From positions 3,908,501 to 3,972,500 of the forward strand of contig NC_009615.1 in the NCBI RefSeq assembly GCF_000012845.1: a DNA stretch of 64,000 nucleotides, given 5' to 3'. The notes beneath the pieces are model-generated. The model did not search any database. It saw only the letters and a program-made list of their open reading frames with translations, and was not told where the DNA came from. The stretch is from Parabacteroides distasonis ATCC 8503. GTDB lineage: Bacteria > Bacteroidota > Bacteroidia > Bacteroidales > Tannerellaceae. The position numbers were made by a program, and so were the translations under genes. Below, one piece after another: positions 19,322 to 26,077 of this stretch. The stretch's first letter is position 1, and each line of letters opens with the position of its first letter.

Positions 19322-19882
19322 TCAGGAAATGACTTCAATCAAATCGGGATGAACCTCAGCCGATATCCCCATAATCCCCTCAAGCATCACGACCACCCGG
19401 CGGTTGCGTTTCCCTTTTACCCGCATAAACACACCCTTAACTCCATCAAGCTTGCCGCCGTGGATACATACACGGGTACCTTTCCGTACGTCGATTTCAT
19501 CCGGCTTATAATAGGCCGTATCCTTCTCATACAGGGAAGCTATTTGGATGAAACTGTCCATCTGGTCGTCTGGCACGGTGATATATTCCATACCCGTGCT
19601 TTTTTTCCACATGGCGAATTGCAGGAAGTTGTACCGTTTCTTGAATTCGGTGATCTGCGAATGGCTGGCGTGGACGAAAACCAGACTCGGTATGACCGGC
19701 ACCAGCCTTGTCGACTTCACCCCGTGATAGGTCTTTACGGCGTAATGTTTCGGAATGAAATATTCCAGACCGTATTCCTTGTCCTTCAGCCTGTCCTCCG
19801 CCATTTTCTCATTCTTGTAGGCGCGCATGACGAACCAGCGGACCTGCTTTTTTTCTTCCACCGTAGAAAAACTCATACCCAT
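19322..19882 (-). CDS. upxY: UpxY-family NusG-like transcription antiterminator
   Basis: NusG paralogue that lets RNA polymerase read through the long capsule operon of Bacteroidales. The NGN domain begins VRWFVMRAYKNEKMAEDRL and contains YFIPKHYAVKTYHGVKST. The C-terminal KOW-like part is RKGTRVCIHGGKLDGVKGVF. At 186 residues it fits UpxY. First gene of the operon, about 170 nt downstream of the nearer invertible promoter cassette. In characterised Bacteroides loci upxY is followed by upxZ, an inhibitor of other UpxY proteins; here the next gene is the initiating transferase and no upxZ is seen. Confidence 0.9.
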   Translation of the reverse strand: MGMSFSTVEEKKQVRWFVMRAYKNEKMAEDRLKDKEYGLEYFIPKHYAVKTYHGVKSTRLVPVIPSLVFVHASHSQITEFKKRYNFLQFAMWKKSTGMEYITVPDDQMDSFIQIASLYEKDTAYYKPDEIDVRKGTRVCIHGGKLDGVKGVFMRVKGKRNRRVVVMLEGIMGISAEVHPDLIEVIS

Positions 19883-20050
19883 ATTGCCGGGATTATTTTA
19901 TAGGTGAGGATATACCCCTAGTTCATGCCAATTCGTATATTGGTATGTATTACAACGGATTACATTTCCTTTATTCATAATATCCACTATCAGTCCCATA
20001 CTTTTGACAAAGTGTACAGACCTCATTTCCGAGGCTTCTGCCGCTACTTC

Positions 20051-20258
20051 TCTTGGAAAGAGAAATATCCGGGGATCATATTTTACGTAACTGGTTGACG
20101 GACAGATAGAAATACGGAACAGCATTATGGTACTTATCCGACATATGTTAAGCAAATACACTCTGTATGAATGTTTTGGTTAATTTTATCACCCGTTTTC
20201 TATTGTTTTTTCAATATTTTACGTAACTTTGCACATTGTAATATTTCTCTTTCCAAGA
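20051..20258. repeat. Invertible promoter cassette 1 (18-bp inverted repeats flanking 172 bp)
   Basis: The left repeat TCTTGGAAAGAGAAATAT (20051-20068) is matched exactly in reverse complement by 20241-20258. With one mismatch the match extends three bases outward. Each repeat is built around a near-palindrome (TTCTCTT, three bases, AAGAGAA on the left copy), as expected for two recombinase-binding arms around a crossover core. The enclosed 172 bp holds a consensus promoter pointing right, away from the capsule operon. Inversion would place it about 170 bp before upxY, pointing into the operon. Confidence 0.85.
20203..20231 (+). promoter_or_regulatory. Promoter P1 inside cassette 1, currently pointing away from the capsule operon
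   Basis: TTG at 20203-20205, an 18-nt spacer and TAACTTTG at 20224-20231 match the Bacteroidetes -33/-7 promoter pattern. Transcription would start about ten bases before the right inverted repeat and run rightward, where no plus-strand gene follows. This is the OFF orientation for the capsule operon. Confidence 0.75.
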
Positions 20259-20410
20259 AAACGAGCCGTATGCTCAACAATTTTTATTGTATTACAAAAC
20301 GCCTTCAAAAATCCATTTTTAAAAACATCCGATTTTAAATTGTCAATAAGAATATCTTCAACGGTATCCTGCCGCTATATTGATAGTTCATGGATCTTTT
20401 CCGGTACTTT

Positions 20411-20606
20411 TCTTTTTAAGAGAAATATCGGGAAGGGATAGCATCTGACAATCAGAATCATATATGAATCCTGAAAGTGATCTGTTCAACAATCATACCG
20501 GTATTTGAAACATTTTCCTTTGGAGAAAACAATTTTTTATCATACGGACGGGTGCTTTCCCATATTTTGATTATCTTTGCAATGTGTAATATTTCTCTTA
20601 AAAAGA
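20411..20606. repeat. Invertible promoter cassette 2 (18-bp inverted repeats flanking 160 bp)
   Basis: TCTTTTTAAGAGAAATAT at 20411-20428 is matched exactly in reverse complement at 20589-20606. The outer ten bases AGAGAAATAT are shared with cassette 1, but the central core differs (TTTTTA versus TTGGAA), so recombination should stay within each pair. The left flanks of the two cassettes are also alike (CCG, any base, TACTT, then TTCTT or CTCTT), pointing to duplication of an ancestral cassette. It lies 152 bp from cassette 1 and 56 bp from the end of the invertase gene. Confidence 0.83.
20572..20579 (+). promoter_or_regulatory. Promoter P2 (-7 element) inside cassette 2, pointing away from the capsule operon
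   Basis: TATCTTTG fits TAnnTTTG and is followed by GCAATGTGTAATATTTCTC, closely similar to the sequence after P1 (GCACATTGTAATATTTCTC). The -33 region is weak. In the present orientation it would transcribe rightward, antisense to the 3' end of the invertase gene. Inversion would turn it toward upxY. Confidence 0.6.
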
Positions 20607-20661
20607 GAAGCAGGAACGGCACAGCCTTTGTCCGTTATTCTGCGTGCCGCATCCGTCCCCG

Positions 20662-21876
20662 TTATAAGGATTTGAGTATGATGTCGTTTGCCTTGTCCAC
20701 TTGTGAGGTGTCCAGCGAGGCGAGGTAGATTCTGGTCGTGTTTTCCGAATCATGTCCCATCGCCTCGCTGATGGTTGCCAGCGGCACATTCTTGCTTCTG
20801 GCAATACTCGCCCATGCATGTCGGGCTACATACATGGTGAGCGGCATACCGAGCCCGAGCCGTTTCCCGAGTTCCTTGAGTTTTCCGTTGATGAAATGCG
20901 CTGCGCTCCTGTACTGCCGCACGGCATCCTTGGCCGTATCCCTGATGACCGGAAAAAGGTAGGGGCTGTCATTGTGGCCATACCTGTCCAGGATCTCCTG
21001 CATGGGCTTCTCCCATTTAATGGACAGACGCCGGCCGGTCTTCCGCCTGCGGTAGGTCAGCACGCCGCTCTTCAGATCAGCCTTTTTCAGGTAGGCGATG
21101 TCGACGAACGACATGCCCCGGGTATAAAAGCTCAGCATGAACATGTCCCTGGCGTATTCCATGCCCGGGGAAAGACGCAGGTCCAGGTCACGTATCATGC
21201 GGACCGCTTTCAATGGAACAGCACGTTTTACGGTCTTGTCTATTCCGGTGTAGACATGCTTGAAAGGGCTGCGCTGTACCGTCAGTTCCCTGTCCACCGC
21301 ACGGTTGTAGACGGCACGCAGGTTCCGCATGTAATAGGAGGTGCTGTTCGGACATATCCCCTTGTCCTTCAGCCATGCCTCGTATTCCAGCATGAGGGTG
21401 GAGCCGATATCCTCCAGCGGGATGTCGCCGTCCCTGCCCCGGAAGTGCGTGAAGCTGTTCAGTACGGTGGTGTACCTCTCGGCGGTGCGCTTCTTGCCGA
21501 CACGCTCCAGTTCCTCCACGAGCCTCTTTCCGAAGGCCATGAAATTATGGCTGTCCTCAGGGGGCGGGTTGTGAAAAAGTTCGACAACCCTGCCGGCGGG
21601 ATAGGTACCGCCGGAACGTTCCAGTCCGGCAATGATACTTTCCAGACGGCGGATGTCTTTTTCCATCCGCTCCTTTAACGCAAGCAGGAGGCTTCTTCTG
21701 GCATCACCGGATACCGGCAGTATGATTTCCGACATGCGTCCGTCCCATTCCGAAGGGAACAGCCTGTAGCCGGTGTTTATCTGGCGCGCCACCCTTCCGT
21801 GGATGATCTGGAAATAGAGCGTCCCCTCCCTGCCTTCCACGGACGAGGACCTGAATTTGGTTTTGATTGTTGCCAT
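20662..21876 (-). CDS. Tyrosine-type site-specific DNA invertase
   Basis: Tyrosine recombinase of 404 residues, very like the Bacteroidales DNA invertase group found beside invertible promoters. An N-terminal arm-binding domain (TIKTKFRSSSVEGREGTLYF) is followed by a SAM-like core-binding domain (about 110-210) and the catalytic domain. Catalytic residues are R253 (FYTRGMSFVDIAYLKK), K279, R352 (YVARHAWAS), H375 (MGHDSENTTR) and Y384 nucleophile. The box II histidine is a tyrosine (Y349). Start is the ATG at 21876; longer frames run into the upstream gene. It ends 56 bp from cassette 2, so it is the best candidate for switching both cassettes. It is also the last gene of a mobilisation operon (8-bp gap). 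Confidence 0.9.
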   Translation of the reverse strand: MATIKTKFRSSSVEGREGTLYFQIIHGRVARQINTGYRLFPSEWDGRMSEIILPVSGDARRSLLLALKERMEKDIRRLESIIAGLERSGGTYPAGRVVELFHNPPPEDSHNFMAFGKRLVEELERVGKKRTAERYTTVLNSFTHFRGRDGDIPLEDIGSTLMLEYEAWLKDKGICPNSTSYYMRNLRAVYNRAVDRELTVQRSPFKHVYTGIDKTVKRAVPLKAVRMIRDLDLRLSPGMEYARDMFMLSFYTRGMSFVDIAYLKKADLKSGVLTYRRRKTGRRLSIKWEKPMQEILDRYGHNDSPYLFPVIRDTAKDAVRQYRSAAHFINGKLKELGKRLGLGMPLTMYVARHAWASIARSKNVPLATISEAMGHDSENTTRIYLASLDTSQVDKANDIILKSL

Positions 21877-21883
21877 AGTGCAG

Positions 21884-22645
21884 TCATTTTGAATTAGGAT
21901 TGTCCACTTGCTTCCTGATTTCCTGTGCCTCCCTGAACAGCCGATGCGCCAGACTGTCCTTGTAGGCCGCCATTTCATGATTACGGATGCGGTTCCTGAC
22001 CGAGTCCTCAAAAGCGGTCACCAGCCTTTCCACACGCCGGATCTTTTCCTCGTCCCGCTCGATGGTGAAATGCTTCTCCAGGAAGGCGATGTCGGGATCA
22101 TCCCCCGGCAGGCAGATCCTGATGGCACGGTATTTCAAATCGGCATCCTTCAAAAGCCGGTTCGTGCGGTACTGGTTACAGTTGGTCCAGACGGAAACGA
22201 CCAGTGCCAGGATCAGTGCTGAAGCTGTCGTTACCACCGCCTTGGATGCGCTTTCCAGACGGTAGGTCACCAGTTTGTGTACCGGTTCCTTTTTCAACAG
22301 GACCATTCTCTCATCCAGCCGTCTTACCGTTTCCTTTACCGCCTGGCTGTCCTGCCGCAGGCTGTCCCTTGTCTTTTCCATTTCTCCGGCAAACGTTTCG
22401 GCAAACAACGGCCTGCCTTCCGACAACCGGGCGGTATGGCTACGTACCGCTGCTATTTCCGAACTGTTTTTCTCCACTGCGGATTGCAGGCGTTCCAGAC
22501 GGATTTTCAGTTCCGCAATCCCTTCAGGGGAATTGGTCCGGTTTTCAACTGCGGGGCTTGTGCCTTCCACGGGCAGCGTCTCCACTTTCTTCTCGATCCT
22601 TTCAAGGCATCCGTAGATGCCTTCCAGATAGTTTTCCTGTTTCAT
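21884..22645 (-). CDS. Coiled-coil membrane protein of the mobilisation operon, function unknown
   Basis: A 253-residue protein I cannot assign to a named family. The first 130 residues are charged and heptad-rich (IYGCLERIEKKVETL, LKIRLERLQSAVEKN, VKETVRRLDERMVLLKK), suggesting a coiled coil. One membrane span follows (AVVTTASALILALVVSVW), then a charged C-terminal domain of about 90 residues. Genes of this shape commonly sit next to relaxases in Bacteroidales mobilisable elements. Here it lies 30 bp after the relaxase gene and 7 bp before the invertase gene, so an accessory role in transfer is an inference from position only. Confidence 0.75.
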   Translation of the reverse strand: MKQENYLEGIYGCLERIEKKVETLPVEGTSPAVENRTNSPEGIAELKIRLERLQSAVEKNSSEIAAVRSHTARLSEGRPLFAETFAGEMEKTRDSLRQDSQAVKETVRRLDERMVLLKKEPVHKLVTYRLESASKAVVTTASALILALVVSVWTNCNQYRTNRLLKDADLKYRAIRICLPGDDPDIAFLEKHFTIERDEEKIRRVERLVTAFEDSVRNRIRNHEMAAYKDSLAHRLFREAQEIRKQVDNPNSK

Positions 22646-22675
22646 CTTTCAAAGTTTTTTCGTTATACATATGGT

Positions 22676-23596
22676 TCACAAACTCCTTCCTTTCCTGCGC
22701 TTCTTCTTTCTCCGCAGGCGTTCCGCCTCTTTCTCGTCCTCCGTCGGTGCCACCGACGGCATGAACACGCCACCCGTACCGGTGATTTCGACCAGGTTAT
22801 CAATAATAGAACCATGACTTTGTTCATGGTACGGTTGCTTTTGGGAAACGTCATTTTCCTGGGACGTGACATGGTTATGCTCCAATGCCGCATCCAGCCT
22901 TGACCAGCTGAAACTGCGGTCAATCCCACTTCCCTTGAATGACAGACCGTCCTTTATAAAGCGGATGCCCTGCACTTCATTAGTGTTTCCCTTGTACTTG
23001 AATTCCATTTCCACGCCCATTTTTAAGAGCCTATTTTGAAATTCTTTCCATGTATCTGCACTCCTCAAAGCTTCCTTAACCGCACGATATATCTCGTATT
23101 TCACCCTCTCGGAAGCGTGCAGCTTTTCCGTTTTAACGGACTGTTTGCCTTCGGAATAGGTGAGTGAATACTTGTCCTTGAGCATTTTTGTCACCCTCTC
23201 GTTACGCCTGAAATCGTTGCTGTCGGAAATCACCTTCCCATCGAAGTCCACCCGGTTGAAGACGATGTGGCAGTGCGGGTTGTCCGTCCCGTGATGCCTC
23301 ACCACGATGAACTGCGTGTTCCGTATCCCCATCAGCTCCAGGTATTCCTCCGCCAGACTTGCCATGAACGCGTCGGTCAGCCTCGGCGTGTCCTCCGGCT
23401 TGAAGCTGAGCGCGATGTGCCCCACCGGTTTCGTCACGTCCGGATTCAGCAGGCATTGCCACCGGAAACTTCGCGCCATCTCTTCTGCCGTTCCCAGCAG
23501 CACGCCTTCCGAGGCGATGATTTTCGCATCGTCCTTCTGCGTCACGTAACGTATACAGCCGCCGAACGAGCGGCCTTTCCTGATCTTTCCTATCAT
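22676..23596 (-). CDS. Relaxase / mobilisation nuclease (MobP-type)
   Basis: DNA-nicking relaxase of 306 residues expected to cut oriT and pilot the strand during transfer driven by a helper conjugative element. The N-terminus has MIGKIRKGRSFGGCIRYVTQKD with tyrosine Y17 as a candidate nucleophile. The metal-binding triad is in VRHHGTDNPHCHIVFNRV (H-x7-HxH). The C-terminus is basic (RRKKKRRKGRSL). It overlaps closely with mobC (4-bp gap) in the same transcription unit. No type IV coupling protein or secretion genes are present, so the element would be mobilisable and not self-transmissible. Confidence 0.93.
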   Translation of the reverse strand: MIGKIRKGRSFGGCIRYVTQKDDAKIIASEGVLLGTAEEMARSFRWQCLLNPDVTKPVGHIALSFKPEDTPRLTDAFMASLAEEYLELMGIRNTQFIVVRHHGTDNPHCHIVFNRVDFDGKVISDSNDFRRNERVTKMLKDKYSLTYSEGKQSVKTEKLHASERVKYEIYRAVKEALRSADTWKEFQNRLLKMGVEMEFKYKGNTNEVQGIRFIKDGLSFKGSGIDRSFSWSRLDAALEHNHVTSQENDVSQKQPYHEQSHGSIIDNLVEITGTGGVFMPSVAPTEDEKEAERLRRKKKRRKGRSL

Positions 23597-23600
23597 GAGG

Positions 23601-24005
23601 CTATCCTCCTTTAGGCCTGTAATCGTCCATGATCCGCTTCAGCTTTCCCAGCAGCCCGTCTATCAGCAGCCTTGTCCTGTAAAAGCCTGCCTGGTGCGAG
23701 AGCTTTGTCAGCTGGTTCAGGTTGTTCGCCATTCCCGCCAGGCTGCGCAGCAGCGCATTCTCTTCAGGCGTATGCCTTGCCGTCACGGTGGCCGCCAGTG
23801 CCGCCTCCCTGATATAGACCGCCAGACTCCGGCCGGACTTCCCTGCCCTGAACCTGAGAGCCTCGTAGCTGACGGGGGAGAACTTCACTGTCACTCCCCT
23901 GGTCAGCTTCCGTGTCCTGCCCAGTGCCGGACGGCCGCGTTTTTTCTTCATCCCATTCATATCCTTTGTCATATGTTTTTTCTTTTTCGTCCGTACTTCT
24001 TTCAT
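23601..24005 (-). CDS. mobC: MobC-like relaxosome protein
   Basis: Small basic DNA-binding accessory protein of the relaxosome. The N-terminal part is lysine-rich (KKKRGRPALGRTRKLTRG), then a ribbon-helix-helix-like segment (VTVKFSPVSYEALRFRAGKSG then RSLAVYIREAAL), then LRSLAGMANNLNQLTKLSHQ, the MobC family motif. Start uncertain: ATG at 24005 chosen; ATGs at 23972, 23960 and 23951 are also possible. Upstream of 24005 the frame runs through the hairpin at 24061-24108 and looks non-coding (proline- and glycine-rich, no family match). It precedes the relaxase gene by 4 bp. Confidence 0.88.
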   Translation of the reverse strand: MKEVRTKKKKHMTKDMNGMKKKRGRPALGRTRKLTRGVTVKFSPVSYEALRFRAGKSGRSLAVYIREAALAATVTARHTPEENALLRSLAGMANNLNQLTKLSHQAGFYRTRLLIDGLLGKLKRIMDDYRPKGG

Positions 24006-24060
24006 TCCAGAATCTGCGACCGGCGGGAGCGGATTTGCCCTCCCTGCAACCGCCGGGCGC

Positions 24061-24108
24061 GGGGGAGCAAGGGTTTTCGGGAATCCGGAAACATACCCTT
24101 GCTCCCCC
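24061..24108. repeat. Large hairpin between the DUF3408 and mobC genes, candidate oriT
   Basis: GGGGGAGCAAGGGT (24061-24074) pairs exactly with 24095-24108. The 20-nt loop contains a second near-palindrome (TTTCGGGAATCCGGAAA, one mismatch), so almost the whole 48 nt can fold. It lies immediately upstream of mobC and the relaxase, where oriT is usual. A transcription attenuator is the main alternative; there is no T-run directly after either arm. Confidence 0.5.
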
Positions 24109-24201
24109 CACAGAAAAAATCCCCCCGCATTTTCCACATTGAAGCGGGTACACAGGGGACGGTGCGTATATCGGGTATACTCCACACCCGGTAACAGGTT
24201 G

Positions 24202-24705
24202 TCAGATTTTTCTCCACTGCTCGATGTCCCCACGGTAGGCGGCAAGATGTTCCCTGGCAAGGTTCTCCAGCAGTCCGGAAACGCTCATGCCACGCCCGCC
24301 GAGCCTGCGGACGATGGCGTCCAGTTCGTCCCTCACATCCTCACTGACGAATACCGTCTTACGGTTCCTGATCCTCGGGACGGTGAGGTACGTTTCCCGA
24401 TACTCCTCCAGCGAGGCCCTGCGCTGCCTGCCGCTCGTACTTCTTCTCACGGGGCCTTCCGGTTCCGGCGGGGTGTCCTTTCTTCCCGCCTCCCCGGACA
24501 CCCCCTCCACAACAGTCCCAGATGGAATCATCGGTTCCGTCGCGGAAGCGTCCGTACCGGCGGATTCCCCCGGACCGGGTTCCATCATGAGTCTTTCCCA
24601 CCACTCGTCGTGGCCAAGTCCAGGACTACGGCCGTTCTTTCTGTCTGCGGTTTCGGATGCCGCCGTTTTCTTCCCTTTCGGTTTTTCAGTCGGTTCACTT
24701 TTCAT
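24202..24705 (-). CDS. DUF3408 family mobilisation-associated protein
   Basis: A 167-residue protein with a disordered, charged and Pro/Gly/Ser-rich N-terminal two thirds and a compact C-terminal domain (from about residue 115): TVFVSEDVRDELDAIVRRLG, then GRGMSVSGLLENLAREHL and DIEQWRKI. This C-terminus is the DUF3408 signature, a ribbon-helix-helix-like domain common in Bacteroidales conjugative and mobilisable elements. First gene of the mob operon (DUF3408, mobC, relaxase, coiled-coil protein, invertase). High GC content contrasts with the AT-rich restriction cassette next door. Confidence 0.85.
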   Translation of the reverse strand: MKSEPTEKPKGKKTAASETADRKNGRSPGLGHDEWWERLMMEPGPGESAGTDASATEPMIPSGTVVEGVSGEAGRKDTPPEPEGPVRRSTSGRQRRASLEEYRETYLTVPRIRNRKTVFVSEDVRDELDAIVRRLGGRGMSVSGLLENLAREHLAAYRGDIEQWRKI

Positions 24706-25040
24706 TGTACATGGATTTTAGATGGTTGATACTGTGGGCACGGTCTACCCGTTTGCCCGGTTGTCGGAAGCAAATAAAACGATAATAACAAGTGCTGTGA
24801 AACGGACGGGTCCGATTGGCGGGATTTGCCGTGTTATTCATATTGTTGGATCGGTCTGACGGTGATGACTTCACAAATATACGTGCCGGAAATTTCCCAC
24901 TCTTCGGGAACGGATCTGAACGTCTGTCCGCTAAAAGCAAATGAATGTTAAAATCAGATTTGTAAGAGTTTCCGTAATGACATATAGCACATCTTCCCAA
25001 TGGTTCTTATTTTTGTATAAATCAATAAAAAGTACATCTT

Positions 25041-25364
25041 ATGAAAAGAGAAAGACTCACTTTGATTCCGATTGAATATTTATTTATTGTTTTTGGAAGC
25101 ACTCAAAAAGGAACTAGCCAAAAATCCAGGAACAACAACATTGACGCATTCTGTAAGAGGCGTGCAATAATTATGATTTTTTCTACCTATGGCTCAGAAC
25201 CATCGAGGAGAGTTTCTACAAGTTACGCAGTGAAGCGTGCCCCCTATACTCCAAATTGTCGAAACATCTTGTATTTAAACAAACTTTTACTTTTGAAAGC
25301 CGGACTGAATGAGAATGTCCATTTACGTTTTTCAGACTTTTGCAAAAGACACCATGTGGAATAG
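25041..25364 (+). CDS. Hypothetical protein, coding status doubtful
   Basis: A 107-codon frame starting MKRERLTLIPIEYLFIVFGS. It is rich in Lys/Arg and Asn. The only organised segment is a hydrophobic patch in the first 20 residues. No domain is recognised. It stands alone on the plus strand between the mob operon and the restriction operon. Its AT-rich codon use fits the restriction cassette better than the mob genes. It may be a decayed gene. Confidence 0.3.
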   Translation: MKRERLTLIPIEYLFIVFGSTQKGTSQKSRNNNIDAFCKRRAIIMIFSTYGSEPSRRVSTSYAVKRAPYTPNCRNILYLNKLLLLKAGLNENVHLRFSDFCKRHHVE

Positions 25365-25796
25365 ATATGGGAGAGTATTTGTAGTTAATTATCTTCGGTA
25401 TAGTAAAATATGGATACAAAACAATCACTGTAATAAACAGGGTGAAAAAGCCGTTTTTGGGACAAGCAAAGAGGGAAAGAAAAAGGTTGGTTTAAGATGG
25501 ATGTTTAATGAAAAATTAACAAAAAACAGGAGCTTTTATACTTTGGCGATGGTCGCTCGGAATGAGGTCAAAACCACAAAAGAGTTGTCGGGAATTATTT
25601 GTAATTATTGACAATCAATAAATTAAATATAGACAGGATCCAAACAAGGTACAAACGGACTAAAATTTATCCACTATGAGTTTATATTCTCCTTATCAGA
25701 ACAACCGTAAAACTTTCAGTTTATCTTATACAAATTTCTATGATGAATTATTATCTTTTTTTTCTATTCTAATAGAAAAATTTTCAGCATTTAGTT

Positions 25797-25826
25797 TTTC
25801 CATGTCACAATACTTATATATATTTG
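25797..25826 (+). promoter_or_regulatory. Promoter of the restriction-modification operon
   Basis: TTTC at 25797-25800 (TTTG in the consensus), an 18-nt spacer and a perfect -7 element TATATTTG at 25819-25826. The predicted start, about seven bases later, falls at the left end of the palindrome 25835-25848, just before the XRE gene start at 25854. The very short leader suits a tightly autoregulated operon. Confidence 0.65.
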
Positions 25827-25834
25827 CACGAAAT

Positions 25835-25848
25835 CTAAAATGTTTTAG
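25835..25848. promoter_or_regulatory. Perfect palindrome between promoter and XRE gene, candidate operator
   Basis: CTAAAA, TG, TTTTAG: six-base arms with a two-base centre, covering the predicted transcription start and ending 5 bp before the XRE start codon. Its position suggests that a dimer of the XRE protein represses its own operon here. It does not resemble the classical C-box of PvuII-type control proteins. Confidence 0.5.
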
Positions 25849-25853
25849 TTGAT

Positions 25854-26066
25854 ATGGCAAATCTAAACAGATTAAAAGTTGTACTCGTAGAACAACAAAA
25901 AACAGGGAAATGGTTAGCTGAGCAATTAGGTAAATCTAATTGCACAGTAAGCAAATGGTGCAGTAATTCTATACAACCAGATTTGCAGACCTTAGAAAAA
26001 ATATCAAAGCTTTTAGGTGTGGACATACGAGAACTGATAACGCCCACAAATCAGGAGAATAGGTAA
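25854..26066 (+). CDS. XRE-family regulator (possible control protein of the R-M operon)
   Basis: A 70-residue single-domain helix-turn-helix protein. TGKWLAEQLGKSNCTVSKWC is the helix-turn-helix, followed by QPDLQTLEKISKLLGVDIRELI, the usual end of the Cro/C1 fold. The size and position (first gene, 11 bp before the methyltransferase gene) are those of restriction-modification control (C) proteins. A delayed restriction onset through autoregulation at the palindrome upstream is an inference. The operon continues without terminators through the following four genes. Confidence 0.85.
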   Translation: MANLNRLKVVLVEQQKTGKWLAEQLGKSNCTVSKWCSNSIQPDLQTLEKISKLLGVDIRELITPTNQENR

Positions 26067-26077
26067 TAAATACCATT

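Larger units (their letters stand above)
24706..25853. other. Low-complexity boundary region between the mob operon and the restriction operon
   Basis: This 1.15-kb stretch marks the fall from GC-rich mobilisation genes to the AT-rich restriction cassette. It has only weak open frames. One plus-strand frame at 25041-25364 is listed separately. Another at 25309-25611 overlaps it and looks accidental. The last 30-60 bp hold the promoter and operator of the restriction operon. No inverted repeats or tRNA-like structures were noticed. Confidence 0.5.

Noticed and set aside
19898..20161. An 87-codon minus-strand frame upstream of upxY
   Set aside because: It runs through the left inverted repeat of cassette 1, so inversion would change its sequence, and it has no domain. 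Treated as leader and switch DNA.
25309..25611. A 100-codon plus-strand frame before the restriction operon
   Set aside because: Overlaps another weak frame, has no domain and no clear start context. Left uncalled.
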